From Bugula neritina (Eukaryota > Bryozoa > Gymnolaemata > Cheilostomatida > Bugulidae): a stretch of DNA of 64,000 nt. The stretch spans positions 10,372,741 to 10,436,740 of the forward strand of contig OZ037768.1 in assembly GCA_964035545.1 (NCBI GenBank). The letters are read 5' to 3'. Shown here in pieces: positions 24,301 through 35,412 of the stretch. Both the position numbers and the translations under genes were made by a program. How positions within the stretch are numbered: the stretch's first letter is position 1; every line of letters begins with the position of its first letter. The notes beneath the pieces are model-generated. The model worked only from the letters and a program-made list of their open reading frames with translations, made no database searches and was not told where the DNA came from.

Positions 24301-27089
24301 AAGTATAGGCATTCTACTCATTGTATATTTGTATGTTAGTATGGTAAATATAAGGTAAAATATGGAATATATAGCATAATTTTTATCTTCCATATACAAC
24401 CAATTTGCACTTTAAGTTATGTATTCTATTTTCACATAGGTATTTTGCCAAGCTTTGGTTGCCTGACATTGGATTTAGCAATGCTAGGGGAGGAGCAATA
24501 CACACAGTGACGGAGCGAAACATTGGTGTCATGCTCAAACCCGGTGGTCAACTTCAAATGACCTCTAGGTTGGTTTGATAAGTATCATAGTATATGCTGC
24601 ATATCATAATTGTAAATATTGCCAGAGTCTACAGCACACTTATATGAATATAAGTTATATTTCAAAATCTGAGATATTGTAGGGTGGTGACAACATGCAA
24701 TTCAGTTAATACAGTTTACTTATTCATAAACCAGTTTCACATGCCTTGAAACCAAATAGCTGTATACAATGAAGGGCATGCGTTCATGTGTGTGTGCTTG
24801 CGTGCGTGTGTGCGTGCAAGAGTGCATGTGATAATATATTTCTGTTTATGGTTTTGACAGAGTTGCAGTTGATCTCTCATGTGAAATGGACTTCACTTTC
24901 TATCCTTTAGATACTCAGCTGTGTGAGCTTCAACTGCAAAGCTGTAAGTGCTGGTCACTAATTTTTCTTTCAACTATGTGCAATATGTTGAAATAAACTG
25001 GAATAATGCTTGCATTGTGCTATATGTATTGACACATATTATATTTTTCCTATATTCTATTATAGAAATCTATAAATTATGTTTATATTTATATATTTAT
25101 ATTTTTAACTAAGCTTTTAAAATTTTGACTTAAGAAGTTGAGTCAAAGTTTGATGTTTATTTTCTATAAAATTTTAGCTCAATTAGATAATTTCAAACAG
25201 ATCACATTATATTTAAAACATGGCAAAGTGTATATTTTATGTTTAGATTATTTTGTAATGAGAAAGTCCTATAAAATAAACTATGTTATTTGTACCATGA
25301 CGGTATTTAGGGAGATACAGCAAAGAAGAGCTGAGTATATCATGGGACAACAAAGCACCCTTCACCATAAAAGACGGGGCCACAATAAGCCTCCCTCAAT
25401 ATAATGTGAATTTGAATTTAACTGGAAACCTTTACAGACTTCTTGAAATTGGCAATGCACCCGAATGTGTCGAGACATATAAAAGTAATCCCACTGACAC
25501 TATTATTGCAGCTGCAATTATTATTTATTAAATATTATATCTATCCTCAATTTACAATTTTACACATTTGACAAGGCTCTAGATTGATGCACTTCTAAAC
25601 AAATCTAAATACTATGCTATGCAGCTAACAAGTAGTGAATTCTTTATAGTTTGAATACATTTTTGAATGAAATTGTAGCTTTATTTAGAGTTGTCTTTAC
25701 ATGTTTATAATTATCTGATACTGGCTAAAGCATCATAATTTTTATTATAGTAAAACAATTATTATTTATTTTAATCTCTCAATTAATTAAGATTTTTGTA
25801 GTGTTTAACTTTCAGTTGAAGAAATTTGTTTGAACAATTAAGATATTTATAGAGCCTTATTTAGATATTATATATTATGGTTCTAATGCAACTAAAAATT
25901 AACTGTCAATGAGTAATATTTGTGGCAGTAAAATAATTAATCAATAATGATTATTTTGTTTATTATATTTTATGAAATTTAATCTATATTGATCACCATT
26001 GTGTGTTACATTTTAGCACCAAGTTTTGGCTATGGGAGTTATGACTGCCTGGAGTTGAAATTCATTTTCCAACGAAAGCTTAGCTTCTATGCTCTAGATC
26101 TGTATGTCCCCTCTGCGCTAATAGTATTAGTATCTTTTGTGGCTCTCTTTATTGACTACAATATTTTACCAGCAAGGTATGTGAAGTAACACTAGGTTAG
26201 ATCTAAAACAGAAAAAAGTGCAAATTTCATATATAATTATAATAATTTGAAAATAATGGTGTGTGAGTATAAATTGCTCTGTCAGCAAAGCATGATCAAC
26301 TTTTTATCACAGTTGCTTCTTTTGCTGTTTGCTTATTGCAGCCCGTCTGTATGCCTATTTTATCATTTTTTTCAAATGATATTCCACTTGGGGTTTTTTT
26401 CTCATGCGTTTAAATATCATTTTGCATTGATTATAGCTAAAGTTCTTCATTGTAGAATAGTTACAGGGTCGCTATCAATAACAGCCACAACCAACATATT
26501 ACGCTCATTGAAGAGACTCACTCCGCCTGTCTCCTACGCCAAGGCGGCTGATGTCTGGATATGGACGTGTCAATTTTTTGTCTTTGCCGTCTTATTAGAG
26601 CTCGGAGTTGTCAATGTGGTCAACAGAAAAGTCAAAAAGTTCCATAAAGAAGAACACAAAGTGAGTCTTGCTGTTTAATCAATTTGGAAGCTTTTATTTT
26701 GAGTTATTATGCATACTTGTAGTTTAATTTTAAAAGATAAATAAGTTACATAATAAACTTGTTTACAAGAATTTTAGTGAAGCAATTAAAACTATATGAT
26801 TTTTTTAAAACTTAGTTCAAGTGTATCTATTTATTTTTCCTCACCTACCTGTATTTACCTATAACCCGTAGTTACTTACTCATCATTTTATCTTTCAACA
26901 TTATTTCTCTAGGGGAAAGGGTTTTTCCTCAAAAGTCACCCAGCAAAGGTTGTGGACAAAGTTTCAAGAGTTTTCTTTCCAGTTAGTTTTATACTGTTTA
27001 ACATTGTGTACTGGAGCTACTTCTACTCGAGATCAATGTATAATCATGAATATACAGATATAATTCGGGATAAATTATTGCATCTCTAA
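21319..27089 (+). CDS. Cys-loop ligand-gated chloride-channel-like subunit LGIC2 (9 exons)
   Basis: Exons 21319-21398, 23799-23911, 24149-24302, 24440-24568, 24861-24943, 25311-25484, 26017-26176, 26456-26660 and 26913-27089 encode about 424 residues. It has a signal peptide, the motif WLPD in loop A, and a Cys loop with 13 residues between Cys166 and Cys180. TM1 is in exon 7, ending in the anion-selectivity motif PAR; TM2 and TM3 are in exon 8; TM4 (SRVFFPVSFILFNIVYW) is in exon 9. The Cys-loop exon is 83 bp, exactly as in LGIC1, supporting common ancestry. TM2 after PAR reads IVTGSLSITATTN, placing Thr at 9' where Leu is nearly universal. Intron 1 holds a hAT-like element. Agonist unknown; chloride conduction is inferred from PAR. 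Confidence 0.9.
21832..23582. mobile_element. Non-autonomous hAT-like DNA transposon in LGIC2 intron 1
   Basis: The ends form a 14-bp terminal inverted repeat, cagggatgtagtgg at 21832-21845 and its complement ending at 23582. They are flanked by a perfect 8-bp direct repeat caagtcgg (21824-21831 and 23583-23590), the target-site signature of hAT transposons, whose termini typically begin CAGGG. Just inside the left end are inverted copies of a ccatacg/cgtatgg motif (21848-21918). Just inside the right end is a GC-rich patch (about 23480-23545). No convincing transposase was seen; a 118-codon open frame on the minus strand (22119-22475) has no recognisable domain. Confidence 0.85.
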
Positions 27090-28125
27090 AACAATGGTTT
27101 AGCTTAAAAAATGATGAGTTTGAAGAAAATAATTAACTTATTATTCTAACATATACGTTTTATTTAAAAATAAATTTTTTTTTGATTTATATATCAAACA
27201 CACTTTGCAAATGCTGCAATAAAAGTTTTAAGAATGATGCGCATCCAGAGTAGTTTTTAGTTGTAAAAAGTAAGTTGCTTTGCCAACAGTAATGCCATTC
27301 TTTTAATAAGCAGTCCAATTGAAAAGTTTGCTACAGTTTATTCTAATAGACTACTGCACATAACTAAATTTGACTGTAAATAGAATTTATATAAAGTAAT
27401 ACAGAGGTTATAGTAATTTTTGTACGTTTGCTGTAAAAATTTTGCAAACTAAAGCTATTTATTGGTATAGGCTGCATCTTAAAAATACATTAGACAACTT
27501 CCATATGTCATACATTTTCAGAATTAATTATTGGAGTTACTTTTTCTATGGGAAAGTGCACAATGTTGCTGCTAATGGAAAATAATTAATATTTTCTATT
27601 TAATAATGTTAAAAACTTTGTATAGACAATTACATAAAAAATTAAACAAAAATGTCAATTAGCAATTGTTAGAGTGATTTTGACAAAATAAACTTTGAGC
27701 GACAGCTTTTTTTCCTAAAAGTATTTATGATTATATTTGTAACATTTAAGCTATAGATTGAAATTTCCTATTTCTATCAACTCTATGATTAGTTATATTA
27801 TAGAAAATATGTTTCATTAAAATTCTTGCATGTAACACTTTCCCTCAAAAAAATGGAGACATCTCTAAATAATTTAGTAAAAATAAAACTTGAAAGTTAC
27901 GTAGTAGAAACTTGGCACATTTCCTGTATGGTTACTAGCTGTAGCTTTTAGGAGTTACTATTCCTGCGACATACACAAATAGATTGCAAATCTTAAGAAT
28001 TGTAAAAAACTGCATCAGCAAAGGTATATTAAAGTTATAAATAGAATGCATCAATGCAGCTAAATTGTAATTCAATAAGTTGGAGTATGAGGGTAAATAA
28101 CTTTTGATAAGGATTCGAAAATGGA
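27090..28125. other. Intergenic, no gene seen
   Basis: AT-rich sequence after the LGIC2 stop, presumably holding its 3' UTR. No gene or strong repeat was recognised. Confidence 0.6.
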
Positions 28126-28129
28126 AATA

Positions 28130-28341
28130 ACTCACAAAAGTTTATAGTCATTATCCCTGTGAGAACCCCTGATGGAAAGAAGTTTTTAAAGGGGGCTAGA
28201 AACTTTTTCATATGTGGCACAGGAGCAATTATGACTAGATGCTCTTCCTAACATCACCAATGGCCTTTACCGGGTTTGAGCCCATGACTTCGTGTTTACT
28301 AAGGCAACGCTCTAACTCCTAGACCACAGCTGCTCATTGTT
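28130..28341 (-). repeat. tRNA-derived SINE, family 1, copy a
   Basis: Read on the minus strand, it starts with a tRNA-like head (gagcagctgtggtctaggag, then a B-box-like gggctcaaacccgg) and continues into a body shared with 32697-32908, with segments around gatggaa and ctcacaaaagtttata. Homology to the second copy extends through the whole element. Confidence 0.75.
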
Positions 28342-28344
28342 TTG

Positions 28345-31300
28345 AAAATGGAACTAGTTTAGTTGCTTAGTGCAGTATAGAAACATCATATAACTGTGAT
28401 TGCAGTATATTGTCAAATCATGGTTATATACCCAACTGCACTCTCTTTAACATTCTATCATACTACTATTGTAAGAATATTTACATGGCTAAAAGAATTA
28501 CAGCAAAGATATGTTAAAGTCTGCATTTTAGAAATATGTATAGTTTCACTCAACTCCATTAATTATTGCCTAAAGAATTTTGTTTATGCTGTCTACTACT
28601 AATCTGTCAATGACTCTACTCTTTCAAGCAAAAACTGCATCAAATTTATAAAAAATCAAGGTTAAAGATTTGTAAACTATCACGTTTCTACTGCGTGTCT
28701 CCTGAAATGTTGAGTAACAAATGAGAGCTCAAAGGGTGAGCAGCTGCTTTGTCAACGTCACAACTTAGCAGCGTTTGCTCATTGTTGTTGACACCACTCT
28801 CTCACATGTTGCCGTGTGTCACCAGCAGACGCAAGGCATCTTCACTTATAGGATGCAGACAAGTCAAAACAATCTGGTTATTGACTTGTTGCTAAAAACA
28901 GTTATTTCGAAAACTGTAATAGTTTGTTTGAAGCTACTTTATGAATCAAACTAGAAACAATAAGGATAACTCTAAACAAACTTAATTAAATAATTTGAAT
29001 ATAAAATAGCTTATGAGCAATACGATAATATGTGTAGGGACTAGTATGTAATCCTTGTATTTGGCAAAACTAATAAAAATAGAATTTTGATAATTTACTT
29101 TGCAAAAACTATGAGATCTTGAATTACAATAACCTCCCTTACTCCAAATTCAATGCAACTTATGGCCCACAAATTGACCTAATGAAAGTATATTAATTAT
29201 GCATAAATTTTTAGTAAGGCGATATGATTGATATTAAAGTGCAATTTTTCTCTTTAAATGTAGATATCCTATACATGCATGTAAAGTGTATAAGACAAAT
29301 ACCCCATTATTTATTGTATCCATAATTACTACATGAAAATCACCCTATTTGCACCTGAAAAAGTGTCTTTATATTTACTTTCCAATTTACCATCTAGCTT
29401 TTTGCAAATAAGATTAATTGAAAAATGTCTTAAGCTCAATTAACAGTTACATGAAAAGTTATCATTTCTAAAGTAAACTGAAATGTGGCAATGCTTGCTT
29501 AAAATTTAAGTTAATATAATCTTCACCTTAATTTAAGTTGATATTTACATTTAAATCAAATTTGGTTCAAAAGGTATAAGCATGGGCATTTGTATTTTGA
29601 TTTGTTGCATAATATCTGATATTTCCAAAAGGAAGATTTTGGTTATTTATTTTTCATGTGCAGCACTTTTATTTGCAGGTAGAATTAAGCAATATCTTTG
29701 CACTTGTTTTTTGTATAAGATTGTACCTATATTCACTCAGATCAAAACAGGTCACACACAGCTTACAGGTCATTAGAGAGAATCAATTTTTCATAAGAGC
29801 TTCAACAGCACTTCTCAGTATAAGTACATGTGTAGTTTATCAGCTATGAAAGTCTTTCTGTGGTTGAGTGGCACGGGATCTAAATTATTCTATCAAATCT
29901 TGGCCAACCATGCTCATTTTTCTTGTAGCAACAACAGCTTGTTTGTTATCAATATACTTGAGTTTGAATGACATTGGTTGACAAAATACTTGATTGTAAT
30001 TTCTGACACCTGTAACAACTTGTCCTTGCAAGTCTCTAGACACTCTCCATGAGACTTTTAAAAAGATGACAAATGAAAAACATAGGACTTTTCTGAAAAG
30101 GTCGGGTTTGGCAACTAAAAGTAAAGAAATAATTTATGCAAAATGCAGTGTAACTTTTATTTAAACTATGAGGTTTTGCATTGCTTAAAAATTCCTACAA
30201 ACCATTGCGATGCGCATTACAAAAAATAGATGTATATCAGTATAGCATACATGTTATTTAACGATATGCAAAACTATTATGCTAACTTTTTGTTTGCATG
30301 TTCAGCCTTATAAAAGCTTTGCATAAATAACATTTTCCAAATTTCGAAATTACAAAGACACAAATAAAATCTCATGAGCTAAATTATTAAATAATAAAAT
30401 AATAAAATAATATGGGGGGAGCTATTAAAGTGTAAAGTTTGAAATTGAGAAGCGGACACATCAAGTTTGTATACCAGTTAGCTATTTCCAACAACTACAT
30501 TTACTATGTGTATGTGAGTCTGTGTTGGGGTTTGTCTGTGGGTTGGCATTTTTATGTGACATGAAGTCTTTAGGCAGCCTTATAAGTTATTTTTAGTACT
30601 AGCCCTAAACACTCATTGCTTAGTGATAGTTCATAAAAGTACTCTTAAACCACGTTCTAACGTCCCATTTATACAAAATTGTGGTCACTTTTTTATTGCT
30701 AGCTATATCACAAGCTCTCAGTGGTTCTTATCCACTTATAACAGTACATGGCTGAAAATAAAATGTAAATTTTCAGCTGTGGCCATATATTAATCAATTA
30801 ATTATTCATTATTATGTGCGGTACCCCCAAAAGTGTGAGTAAAATTCTGTAATGGCCTTTAAGTTATATCTTTCAGATGTTATGCTACATGTGGGAAGTT
30901 CTTTATAGCTCCCTGTAATTCCTTCATTTCATCCAAAGTGTTGAGAACAGTCAGCAATATGTATTTATAATATATATAATGTGTTGTATATTACTGTGAA
31001 TATTATATATTATAGATTATATATCGTGATACATATATTATATGAATTATATATAGCATATGCTATATATATTGCAAATTGTATAACAGATGTTATGTAA
31101 TATATACTATAATGTGTTATATTTTACATACTTATTTTATTTCATATTACATTATATATATTATATATTGAAAATATTACATAATAGCTATTATATAATT
31201 TATATTATAGGTTTAATGTTATATAATATATTAAGTTAAATATTATATGAGATGTGATATATATTATATATTGAATTTTGTGCAGTAGGCAAATTACCCG

Positions 31301-32690
31301 GTACTTCTAATTGCAAACATTCCGCTGATAAAGTCATAAGTATGCAAAAACTTTCTTTGTGCTAAACAGTGTAATCTCTTGTCCACTCATGTCAGGAAGT
31401 TTGATTTTAATTGAACTGTCAATATATTCTCATCAAAAAATCAATTCATGTGGATTCTACATATTTTTTATGAACGAACTGTGTAATCATAAGTAAGGCT
31501 TTAATGATAATCTTTTTTTTCTATTTTTAGCTATATTTCTGAGCTGCAGAATAGTATTTTTTCACAGTTTACAAATCACTATCTATAAATGTTTATAAAT
31601 CTCTATAAAAAAATAACTGGTAATATGTAACTGCATGTTGAAGAAAACCATGTATCTGCTTATGTTTTGTGGTAGTTACAGCATAAATCAAATAAATTTG
31701 TATTTCTATAACATAAAATAAAATATTTCAAGTCCCAGTGTTTTAAGTAGAAAGCATAGACAATATCACGTTTGGCTTTGGAAAGGTTATTTTTATCCAA
31801 TTTACAGAATTTTTATGAATAAGCAGTAGTTGAAGGCACTTATAAATTCCAATCGTTCCAACCTAAAGTTTTCACACACACAGTCCAAAATAATATATTG
31901 CTAACGGATGTTTATATATAGTTTAACTTCCCGTAAAAGCAACAATAAAAGAAACTTTTTACGCAGCTCTCACAAGCGGGTTTAAATTTGGGTAAAATAA
32001 ATGCCCAAGAGCTTATAAGTAAAATTTCTACGGCTTTACAGCTTACTACTAAACTTATTTATAATGACAGCTAAAGCTTCTAAACTCTGTTGAGTTAAAA
32101 GTTTTAAGACAGATAAAATTTTATTCCTGCAACAAACGCGACGTACAAGAACGGATTTATTGCAAGTTGTTTCTCGGAACTAGTTGTGTGAATGAACAAG
32201 CCGGATTTGTTTGGTCAACCACAGAGACAAGCCAGTGAGTGTATCTAGCTGTCATCAACTCTCACACAAGTACAAATGGATTATGCATCCCAGACATAAC
32301 AGATCCATTTTCTGAGAACCATAACCGAGTCTCGAATACATGCTCAGGATATAATTCTAAACCAACGGAAACAAAAATGAAAAGTTGTTGAAAAGTAGTC
32401 AATCATTTGCTGGCATGTCCAAGTGATGATAGCCATCTTTAAACGTTATTAAATTTTGGCGCCAGCGTTCCGAACTGCAAATTTTGCAAAGCTACAGCGT
32501 GACTTTTAAACTATCAAAGAAAAACAGGTTTTTGGCTGTGTAATTGATAAGCTTTTTGAACATTTCATTAATCAACCAGCCACTAATTATCCAATATTAA
32601 CTAATGCATTATTGAATCTGTTTTGAGTCTATATCACCCAAGTACACTAATAAAATCTTTTACAGTTCAACTAATACTACATTGAACCAA
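28345..32690. other. Gene-poor intergenic stretch
   Basis: No gene model could be supported on either strand. An exceptionally AT-rich, self-complementary TATA-type block lies at about 30960-31275. A somewhat less AT-rich patch at 32120-32480 has no recognisable exon. Confidence 0.55.
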
Positions 32691-32696
32691 AAACAA

Positions 32697-32908
32697 ACTC
32701 ACGAAAGTTTATAATCATATCTCCGTGAGAAAATCTTTGATGGAAGGGTTTTTGTCAAATCGGGCTAAGCATTTATTTAGATGGGGCACAAGAGCAATTG
32801 TGGATGTTCCTCCTAACATCACCTCAATGGCCTTTGTTAGGTCTGGAACCCACGACTTCGTTAGTGCTTACTAAGCTAGCCTTTAACCCCTAGACCATGG
32901 CTGCTCCC
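32697..32908 (-). repeat. tRNA-derived SINE, family 1, copy b
   Basis: Same element as 28130-28341 in the same orientation, with the shared head (gagcagccatggtctagggg on the minus strand), a middle containing gcacaagagcaatt, and the gatggaagg tail region. Confidence 0.75.
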
Positions 32909-33407
32909 TCTACATAAGACCAAGGAAATTCAAAAAGTTTAAGAAACGGCAGAGGTGACCCATCACAGTGTCAAATACATGCTAATAAAACATTTATATA
33001 ACTCTTTTAGCCAAAAGCTGAAGAGATTGTTATTGTTTACACAGCTGTAGGTGTTAGGACCTCTATACCTTTACACCTTCATTTACTAGAAACCAAAATA
33101 ATTTCAATTTTACTATCAGAAATGTTTTAAAGTTGTGAAAAGCTAGGTTAATTAGTTTTTAATTTTATCAAAATACATATCTTTTTATAAATCATAATCT
33201 GTTAGCCAAAATAATACTGATTTTGCCTGCTTTGTTAGCTTAGTGTATTCCAAGTCTGTTTCATTTCATTATTATTATAGGCTGAAAACCTTCATGGCAT
33301 TTTCTGTCTTACAATCGCTTATAAAATAAATAATTTTTAGTGTATTTCCAGATACTTCATGGAATCACCAGAGGCTAATTGACAAAGATTATTGATATTC
33401 TGTAGTG

Positions 33408-33610
33408 TTGAGATTACCCAGCAGCTCCTGTGGTGTAACGCTTATCATGCCAGCTTGTAAGTCGAATCTGCGGTTCAAATCTCAGTAAGTGCGGATTTTG
33501 GCCTTCATATTGTGATGTAGTAGTAGTACTCAGAGAGAGCTGAAATAGTTGTTCTATAGGTAACTCTGAGTTGGGGTGACTGAGTGCAATAGTTTGAGAT
33601 TCTAGAGTCA
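33408..33610 (+). repeat. tRNA-derived SINE, family 2, copy a
   Basis: Begins gtgttgagattacccagcag, with a tRNA-like head (A-box-like tgtggtgtaacg, B-box-like cggttcaaatct) and a body containing gtagtagtactcagagagag. Head and body recur at 37600-37775. Its distal part is repeated inverted at 34060-34125. Confidence 0.75.
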
Positions 33611-33611
33611 C

Positions 33612-34020
33612 CGTAGGGCCACACGAAGCGTTTTAGCCGTTTAGCCCAAAAATGGGGCGTTACTTTCGAGATTTTCATGCGTCTAACATGCTGAGCGAGA
33701 AGTGCGGGAAGCTTGTGGGTGTTTGATCTAATCGGCTTATTATCATTTAGCGAGCACACTTTTTTATTTCAATTCACGTTTTAGCTTTTAGCGAACTGAA
33801 TTAAAACAGTTTCATATAGTTTGCATTTCTGCTATTAAAATGTTTACTTTGACAATGACGTAGTTTTAAAAACAAACGTCTGTAGGTGAGCAGTAAAGTT
33901 TAACACTAACATCATTAGCTAATAAATTTCCTCACTCGCAACACACGCATTGTGTGTGACATGTCTAAACGGGTTTTTTCGCATGTCACACGCATGTAAA
34001 ACGCTTCGTGTGGCCCTACG
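33612..34020. mobile_element. Short inverted-repeat DNA element (MITE-like)
   Basis: About 409 bp bounded by a near-perfect inverted repeat of about 23 bp, beginning cgtagggccacacgaagcg and ending with its complement cgcttcgtgtggccctacg. No coding capacity and no clear target-site duplication. It is flanked by inverted copies of SINE family 2 sequence. Confidence 0.75.
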
Positions 34021-34059
34021 CTTAGTCATTCCAAGTTTCAATTTAAACCCCAATACCAA

Positions 34060-34125
34060 TCTCGAGAATCTCAAACTATTGCACTCAATTACCCCTAACT
34101 CAGCGCTTCCTATAGAACGCTTCGA
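34060..34125 (-). repeat. Inverted fragment of SINE family 2
   Basis: Inverse complement of the distal part of the SINE at 33545-33605 (shared gagaatctcaaactattgca type sequence). Together with the 33408-33610 copy it brackets the MITE-like element. Confidence 0.65.
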
Positions 34126-34129
34126 TTTG

Positions 34130-35412
34130 AGATTAGGGGAGCCTAAGAACTGATTGAATTGTAAGGGGGGGGGGCAGAAGAGTTCTAGAGAACTGGGTAG
34201 AATGTAGTGTTTAGATCACCCTTAGCCCTTGTTGCATAACGGAACACAACAGGGCAAAAAGTTGGCCTTAGTAGACTGTGTATAGGAGACCCAAAAGCAC
34301 TCTTATTTGCTATCAATAAATTATCATCCCATAATGTTTCCTCAAATATACCTGTCAGGTTTTGTGGTGAATATTGTTATAAAACTATTTTATTATGCCA
34401 AGATTAAAACAAAGGTTACCACTTGCATGATAGATAATAAGGGTTGGTATATGAAATTAATGTTAAATGACTTGCGCAACACTTTTTCCTACAAACTATT
34501 GCTTATAGCTTCAGAAAAAATCCTACTTTCTGTACTCCACAAAGCTATCAACATTGGTACAATACTGGTGAGCTTAAAGTAAAAATTTTCTTGAAACTGC
34601 AACTAAATTTGCAAAGGGGATCCAACACCAAAACTACTATCTGACTCAAAAGTTATTAACTTGGGTTAAATTAAAATAAGTGAATGGCTCAAAAAATATA
34701 TACTGTAGAGTTTATACTGTAGAGTTTTAGATCAACAGCTTCAACTTATGGACTAATGAGTCCCTGTACTGCAACACCAATACAGCTGTCTGCTGTCATT
34801 ATAGTAACATGTATTACAAGTATAAGAATCTCAGGTAAACTACATTAAAACTTAGAAAAACTTAAACTCAAAAGTAATTCTGATATTGTAAAATATATTT
34901 GGTATTTTGTACAAAAATAAATGAATATATTACCAGTTTTATAACAAAAATATATATTGAGATTCACAAAAATAGTAAATATAAAATATACAATGAAAAG
35001 AGGCTAGTGTTTTAGATTTAACATCATTTGATTGTAGCATGATATTGAATCCAGATTGTACTACCAAATCATAGACAAACAAGAAAAATGAAACATAATT
35101 GATGCCCGTGACTTGAGAAAAGTTATGTACATATATTACTTGTAAATAGACACCTAGTATACAAAATTTATATTCAAATGTATTAAAGATTTTATTATTT
35201 CATCTTTAGTGCTATACATATTAACAAAATGAAATATCAAAGTCTTTAATATATTCTAATATATAAAATTTTATAAGCAGAACCTAAAAAACAATTCAAA
35301 TTCATAGATTTATTATGCATATTTGTATACTTGTAGTATATATGTTGTTATATGCACATACAACATATATACTACAAACATACGTAATAAATTTGTGAAC
35401 TTGACTTGCCAT
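34130..35412. other. Intergenic, no gene seen
   Basis: AT-rich sequence with a G homopolymer near 34165. Its right end presumably contains the 3' UTR of the minus-strand gene that begins at 35413. Confidence 0.5.

Noticed and set aside
29582-29849. Hydrophobic plus-strand frames of about 64 codons
   Set aside because: AT-rich chance frames without splice partners or homology.
33414-33759. Minus-strand frames of 65 and 84 codons
   Set aside because: They span the SINE/MITE boundary and have no recognisable content.
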